Positions 59,609 through 64,000 of a DNA stretch of 64,000 bases are shown in pieces (position 1 is the first letter of the stretch; each line of letters starts with the position of its first letter). The notes beneath the pieces were generated by a model, which was not told the DNA's origin, did no database searches, and saw only the letters and a list, made by a program, of their open reading frames with translations. Both the position numbers and the translations under genes were made by a program. The stretch comes from Turritopsis dohrnii (Eukaryota > Cnidaria > Hydrozoa > Anthoathecata > Oceaniidae), in assembly GCA_027922465.2 (NCBI GenBank), contig BQMF02000021.1, positions 372,001-436,000 on the forward strand, in the 5' to 3' direction.

Positions 59609-61173
59609 TTCGAAAGATACGCCCTAAAACAGAAAACAAAACATTTCTCTACTTCCAGATTCGCCTCTCTCCTAAAGCAGTGTCAAATTAAAAGCTAACA
59701 ACATTTTCTTATGAGAAACATAATGAAAATGGCCTTCTAATAAGGTACGTTAGCATGGCTTCAATATGCAACCAATTCTGCCAGCCATACCTTCGTAGTT
59801 CCAGGGTCACGTGATATGTAAGTAATAAAGGAATATGCACTGATACTCTTCAGTTTTTCTCGCTTATTAAGCATGCCGTGTGCGTTTAAAAAATGTCCGA
59901 TAGTTTAGTTTGTATGGGCTTAGTCATTGTACTGTTGGGGCGTCAACGAAAAGGCGTTTCATCAAACATATTCTCGCCCAATCTTTTTCTTAATACCTTG
60001 GCTTAAGTGAGATCACAAAACAATGGAAATAACACGTGGAGTAAAATCGCTCAAACAAAAAAAAAGAAAAGAAAAGAAAAGAATTTTTTTTTAAATTTTT
60101 ATCGTATTCGGAAATTTGTCCAGTTTTGAAGAAAATCTTTCAAGTTAAACATTTTCCATTTAGAAATGTTTTTGATTTGAAATTGTTTGATTTTTCAAAT
60201 AAAACTTTGATGAAATAATAAACTTTGACATACCCACAAACAGACTTCAATCTCTCGTCTTCTACTTCAATGAATGAAACGCTAAAGCGAATTATTCAGC
60301 ATTTTATGTTCAAAATCATTTGATTTCCACGTAGTAAAGACGTGTCTGTGCCGAAGGTACTCTTCTGCGCAGGTGTTTTGTACATAATCATAACAGAATA
60401 TCATAACTGTAGCACAATACCCCAGGTGAAGAGCGAAATTGGAGACGTGCATTAACGAATGCTTTACTTTCCGATAAATTTCGAAGTAGGTTGGCCATTC
60501 GAGCAGAGATTTGTTTTCACTGCTGGTCTCGAACATCTGATAAGATTATGGTGCAAGCCATTGAGTTTAGACTTGAGTCATTGAGATATTGAGACATCCA
60601 CCGTTCCAGAATTTTATTTGGGGGAGCAGAGGGGAGGGAAAGGGAGGGGTGTTGACAAATTAAGGCCAAGAAAATCTTGCTAATTTTATTGGACTAGAAT
60701 GGCTCAAACCTAATTAAGAAGCTCTTTTATGGCCCCCAAATACGAGGTCTATCGCTATAATTTATTGAGTTGCATTAGCGGGATTCGGAAAAATCATGTT
60801 TCGTTTACACGAAACTATTATTCTATAGATTAGTAGGTAATTATATATGCGAATTTTTTAGAAACTTCACATCAACGCTTGAAATAAGCGTGCAAAGTAA
60901 TGACGATAAAAAAAGGCTTTAAATCTATGAAGTAACTTTTTAATATTTTTTTCGTGTAATAGGCTCGTCGATTTCACGAATCTCCCTAATGAAAAATGAC
61001 AAGTTTGTTAATGATAAATGTCAAGCCTTACCAGGCCTTACGTCATTAAAATAAGTGAATCGAATAGTAAAAAAAGAACTAGAAATTATGTCAAGAAAGA
61101 AGGAATGACATTATTTGCATTATAAGTCATTAAAGTGACAAATAACAACAAGGGTAGAATAGTATCCTAACTA
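59609..61173. other. Upstream of the prolyl hydroxylase; no gene recognised
   Basis: Promoter region expected near 59610-59900, but no motif is convincing. An 84-codon minus-strand frame at 60282-60536 has no recognised domain. A-rich runs at about 60055-60085. Confidence 0.4.
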
Positions 61174-61403
61174 CAGTGTGTATCAAAATGTCCTATCCAC
61201 CAACTTTCAAAGCGTATTTTTCATTACATGTCTGATAAAATATTATGAATTTTATATCACAAGAAAGAGCTTTTCATGCCCTATCCATTAATATAAAATG
61301 TTTGCCAAAATATTTGTTCTTCGAAAAGATATTGAAGAAAAACTCAACGATTTCGCTCATTAAATTCTTTAAGTTGGTGGATAAGACATTTTGATACACA
61401 CTG
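61174..61403. mobile_element. 230-bp mariner-like MITE
   Basis: Ends CAGTGTGTATCAAAATGTCC and its near-exact complement, flanked by TA (61172-61173, 61404-61405). The inverted match extends about 35 bp. Same family as the right end of 2807-3203. Confidence 0.78.
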
Positions 61404-61539
61404 TAGTTAATATAGAAATATAGAAAATTAATGTGACTCGCATTAATTTTCTATATTTTAGGTAAAACATTTTCTAATAACCTGTATTGTATGCAAAACT
61501 AAAAGCCCCCTTGGTTACTTAACTGATACATGAACATTG

Positions 61540-64000
61540 ATTTTTTCACAATGTGAATGACTGAAATTTAAGAAAAACAAGATGCCTTAACAGGCAAAAG
61601 GATTTCTGCCAAAATCTGCTGAAATATGAAAGAAAAAGCATATGACATATTTGAAAAAGGTTATATGATTTCCAAAATAAAAAATCACATTTCTAATGTA
61701 TATATATAATCCCTAGGACATTGTCAAAAGATAAGTGACACTATGTGAGACTTATAATATACTGCTAATAAATTGGATTACATCTGAATGACATTAAATA
61801 TTCTTTATTTCGTTGATAAGAAATAATATCAAGGATATTGATCCTTTCAGATATCACAATGTATATGAATATAACTCATAAACTGTAAAAGTTCTGAATT
61901 TCTGAATTTGATACTTGGTGTCAATCTTCCTAGCAGACTTCCTAAATTACAAGCACAAAAATGTATGCAGATTTTGGCCATTTAAAATACATCCACATAG
62001 ACCAAAACCAACATTATAACTGTTGTAGTTCATTTTGATTAGTAATACGGAAAGCACTTACAAACATTCTTGATCTGAGTTATCATTCATGACCTGTTTA
62101 TAAAAATTCTTGAAGAAATTCAAAAAAAGGTTGAAAGATTTTTACGACATAACATTGCATCTCTGATTTCATATGCACCCAAGGGCATTGCGAAAATATA
62201 GTTGACACTATGCAAAACTTTATTGTATACGTATATACACCACTGATAAACTTAACTACATCTGAATGACATAAAACATCCTTTATTTTGGGGGTATGAA
62301 ATAATATTAAGTTTATATTGATTTTTTCGGATATTACAGTGATTACGTATGTAAATCATGTTCTTTAAGCATTTGATATGTACCGTCAATCTTCTTAATT
62401 ACAAATGGAATTATCAATATTTCAAACACAAAAAGTAAACAATAATTTTGATCATTAACAGTTATATATATACTTATATATGTTTAAAGCACACACATAA
62501 CATAAATTATATATATAACTGAAAGGAAAGTTTTGTATTGTTACATGATGTATCTTTTGAATTTACAGACGGTTGTTTTACAGATGTTTTTGCTATTGTG
62601 ATTAGTCACTCGTAATAAGGGACATTGACAGTATAAACTTAAAAACTGATCAAAAAATAAAACAAGTAAGTGGTGCAGGGTAGACACAAATTTTCTATGT
62701 TGGAGCTGAAGAGGAAACTAAGCTGAGCCAAAGTATCCAGAGCTTAAAAAGCGTAACAGCTCATATACAAAACAAACGAAGATGTTTTGAATTTAGACAG
62801 GCTTAAAGAATCTCAAAACATTTCTCTATAAAAACAAACAAATAGCTACCTTTTTGACTCTTCTGTTTACAAAACGTTGAAAACTTCTTTTTAATTAGAA
62901 AAGAATGATCACAGTTCAAGATAATTATAAGTTTCTTCTATGGAAATAATACCCATATCTATCATTTTCAAGAAACTTTAGAAAATTTAAAATGGTTTCT
63001 TCCCTCACATGCGTGGTAAGCATAAGCTTCATGTAAGCGCACACACGAAATTTCAAAAAACTGCTAGGTTTGGACAGCAGAAAAAAAAAAACAAGATGCC
63101 CTTGCAGGCATAAGGATTTCTGCAAAATCAGCTGAAGCATGAAAATTGAAAGACTATGAGGTAGTTTATACGGTCGTACTTGCGCCTTGTCTAATGTAAA
63201 TCAATTGACCTGCGATTAGACATTGTCAATACTTTTACTTAAGAAAGCAAGAGTTTTCTCAAGTACAGGTCAGAGGCGTAGCCAGAGGTCAGTCAAAATT
63301 TGTGGAGGAGAGTTTAGTCATTTAAAGTAGAAAAGAAAAACGTGCAAGTAACCTCATCGATACTTAAGACTGAAAAGAAATATCGTAATGTTGGGCTCCT
63401 CCACTTTTTGCGACTGAACTTGAATACACCTATGCAGGTCATTAGATTAACATTAGACAAGGCAAAAGTTCAACCGTATAAACTACAATTAAGACATTCT
63501 TAAAATTTAAAAAAGGTTGAATCATTTCCACGATTTATGTTTATTACACTTCCAATCATGTATATATTCCCCAAAAATCTGGAAAAACATAATTGTCACT
63601 ATGCAAAATTTTATACCAATAAACAATAAACTTGATTATAGAATGCCATAATGTTCTTTATTTTGTTGGTACATAATGATATAAGGACACAGTGATTTAC
63701 TCAGATAAGACAATGAGTATGCATGTAATTCAATCTAAATGTTATAAATTTATATATGAATTCAATACGTCTATTCTATCTTCCAAACCATATGATTGAC
63801 ATTCTTGAAATTTAAGAAGGGCTTAATAATTTCCGCAGATCATGTACTCCCCAAAAATCTGGAAAAAACATAATTTTCACTATGCAAAACTTTATACCAA
63901 TAAACACCAATAAACTTGATAATATCTGAATGACGTAATCTTCTTTATTTTGTTGGTACGAAATGATATTAAGGATTCAGTGATCAATTCAGATAAGACA
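61540..64000. repeat. Degenerate repeat family, at least four copies
   Basis: A block CATCTGAATGAC..TTCTTTATTT..GATATTAAGGA..GATTC recurs near 61780, 62262, 63640 and 63920, each preceded by a CACTATGCAAAACTTTATA-like segment (61728, 62202, 63597, 63878). A second block AACAAGATGCC..AGGC..AAGGATTTCTGC occurs near 61576 and 63092. Spacing is irregular. The array continues past the right edge. No gene is recognised in it. Confidence 0.6.
63161..63486. mobile_element. 326-bp MITE with GTAGTTTATACGGT termini
   Basis: Inverted ends of about 55 bp: GTAGTTTATACGGTCGTACT at left, the complement with few changes at right (AACCGTATAAACTAC), including GCCTTGTCTAATGT on both arms. It appears inserted into the degenerate repeat family. 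Confidence 0.68.

Overview
This is AT-rich, intron-rich animal genomic DNA that is heavily loaded with non-autonomous transposons. Short phase-matched exons with GT/AG boundaries, RING/B-box (TRIM-like) proteins, an animal haem peroxidase, a P4H-TM-type prolyl hydroxylase and VHL beta-domain exons point to an early-branching or marine invertebrate metazoan. A cnidarian is plausible, but I cannot fix the phylum from sequence alone.

Layout. 0.3-0.6 kb: first coding exon of a RING/TRIM-like gene (minus strand), running off the left edge. 2.2-8 kb: a field of MITEs (mariner-like pairs, a nested MITE, a degraded Helitron, and a 1.3 kb element built of AACGTTA sub-repeats). 9.1-16.9 kb: one old CR1/L2-like LINE split by two DNA elements whose target-site duplications can be read directly; one of these carries further nested elements. 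17.1-17.4 kb: a SINE-like unit. 18.7-19.6 kb: a TTAA-flanked palindromic element. 22.0-23.5 kb: a three-exon TRIM-like gene with a C-terminal membrane segment, followed by a broken ankyrin-repeat gene (23.8-24.8 kb) and a second dead LINE (25.5-26.3 kb). 27.5-32.8 kb: a five-exon haem peroxidase (minus). 34.4-36.9 kb: a head-to-tail array of five short Helitrons. 37.8-41.8 kb: a three-level nest (element with 7-bp TSD > Helitron > another DNA element with a decayed ORF). 47.3-52.6 kb: a multi-exon gene with two VHL beta domains (plus). 54.6-59.6 kb: an 11-exon, 460-residue prolyl 4-hydroxylase of the P4H-TM family (minus). 59.7-64 kb: no convincing gene, but MITEs and a degenerate repeat family.

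Most interesting biology. A prolyl-4-hydroxylase gene and a gene with two VHL-type (hydroxyproline-reader) beta domains lie tail-to-tail about 2 kb apart. Domain 1 of the VHL-like protein keeps most of the hydroxyproline-pocket residues and domain 2 has lost them. In animals these families act as writer and reader of proline hydroxylation; a functional link here is inference. The mobile-element side is also unusual: a Helitron concatemer, several nests with precisely recoverable empty sites, and at least six element families whose terminal inverted repeats are made of short internal tandem repeats.

Exon models were built by hand from GT/AG sites, reading phase and family similarity; no database search or transcript data were used.
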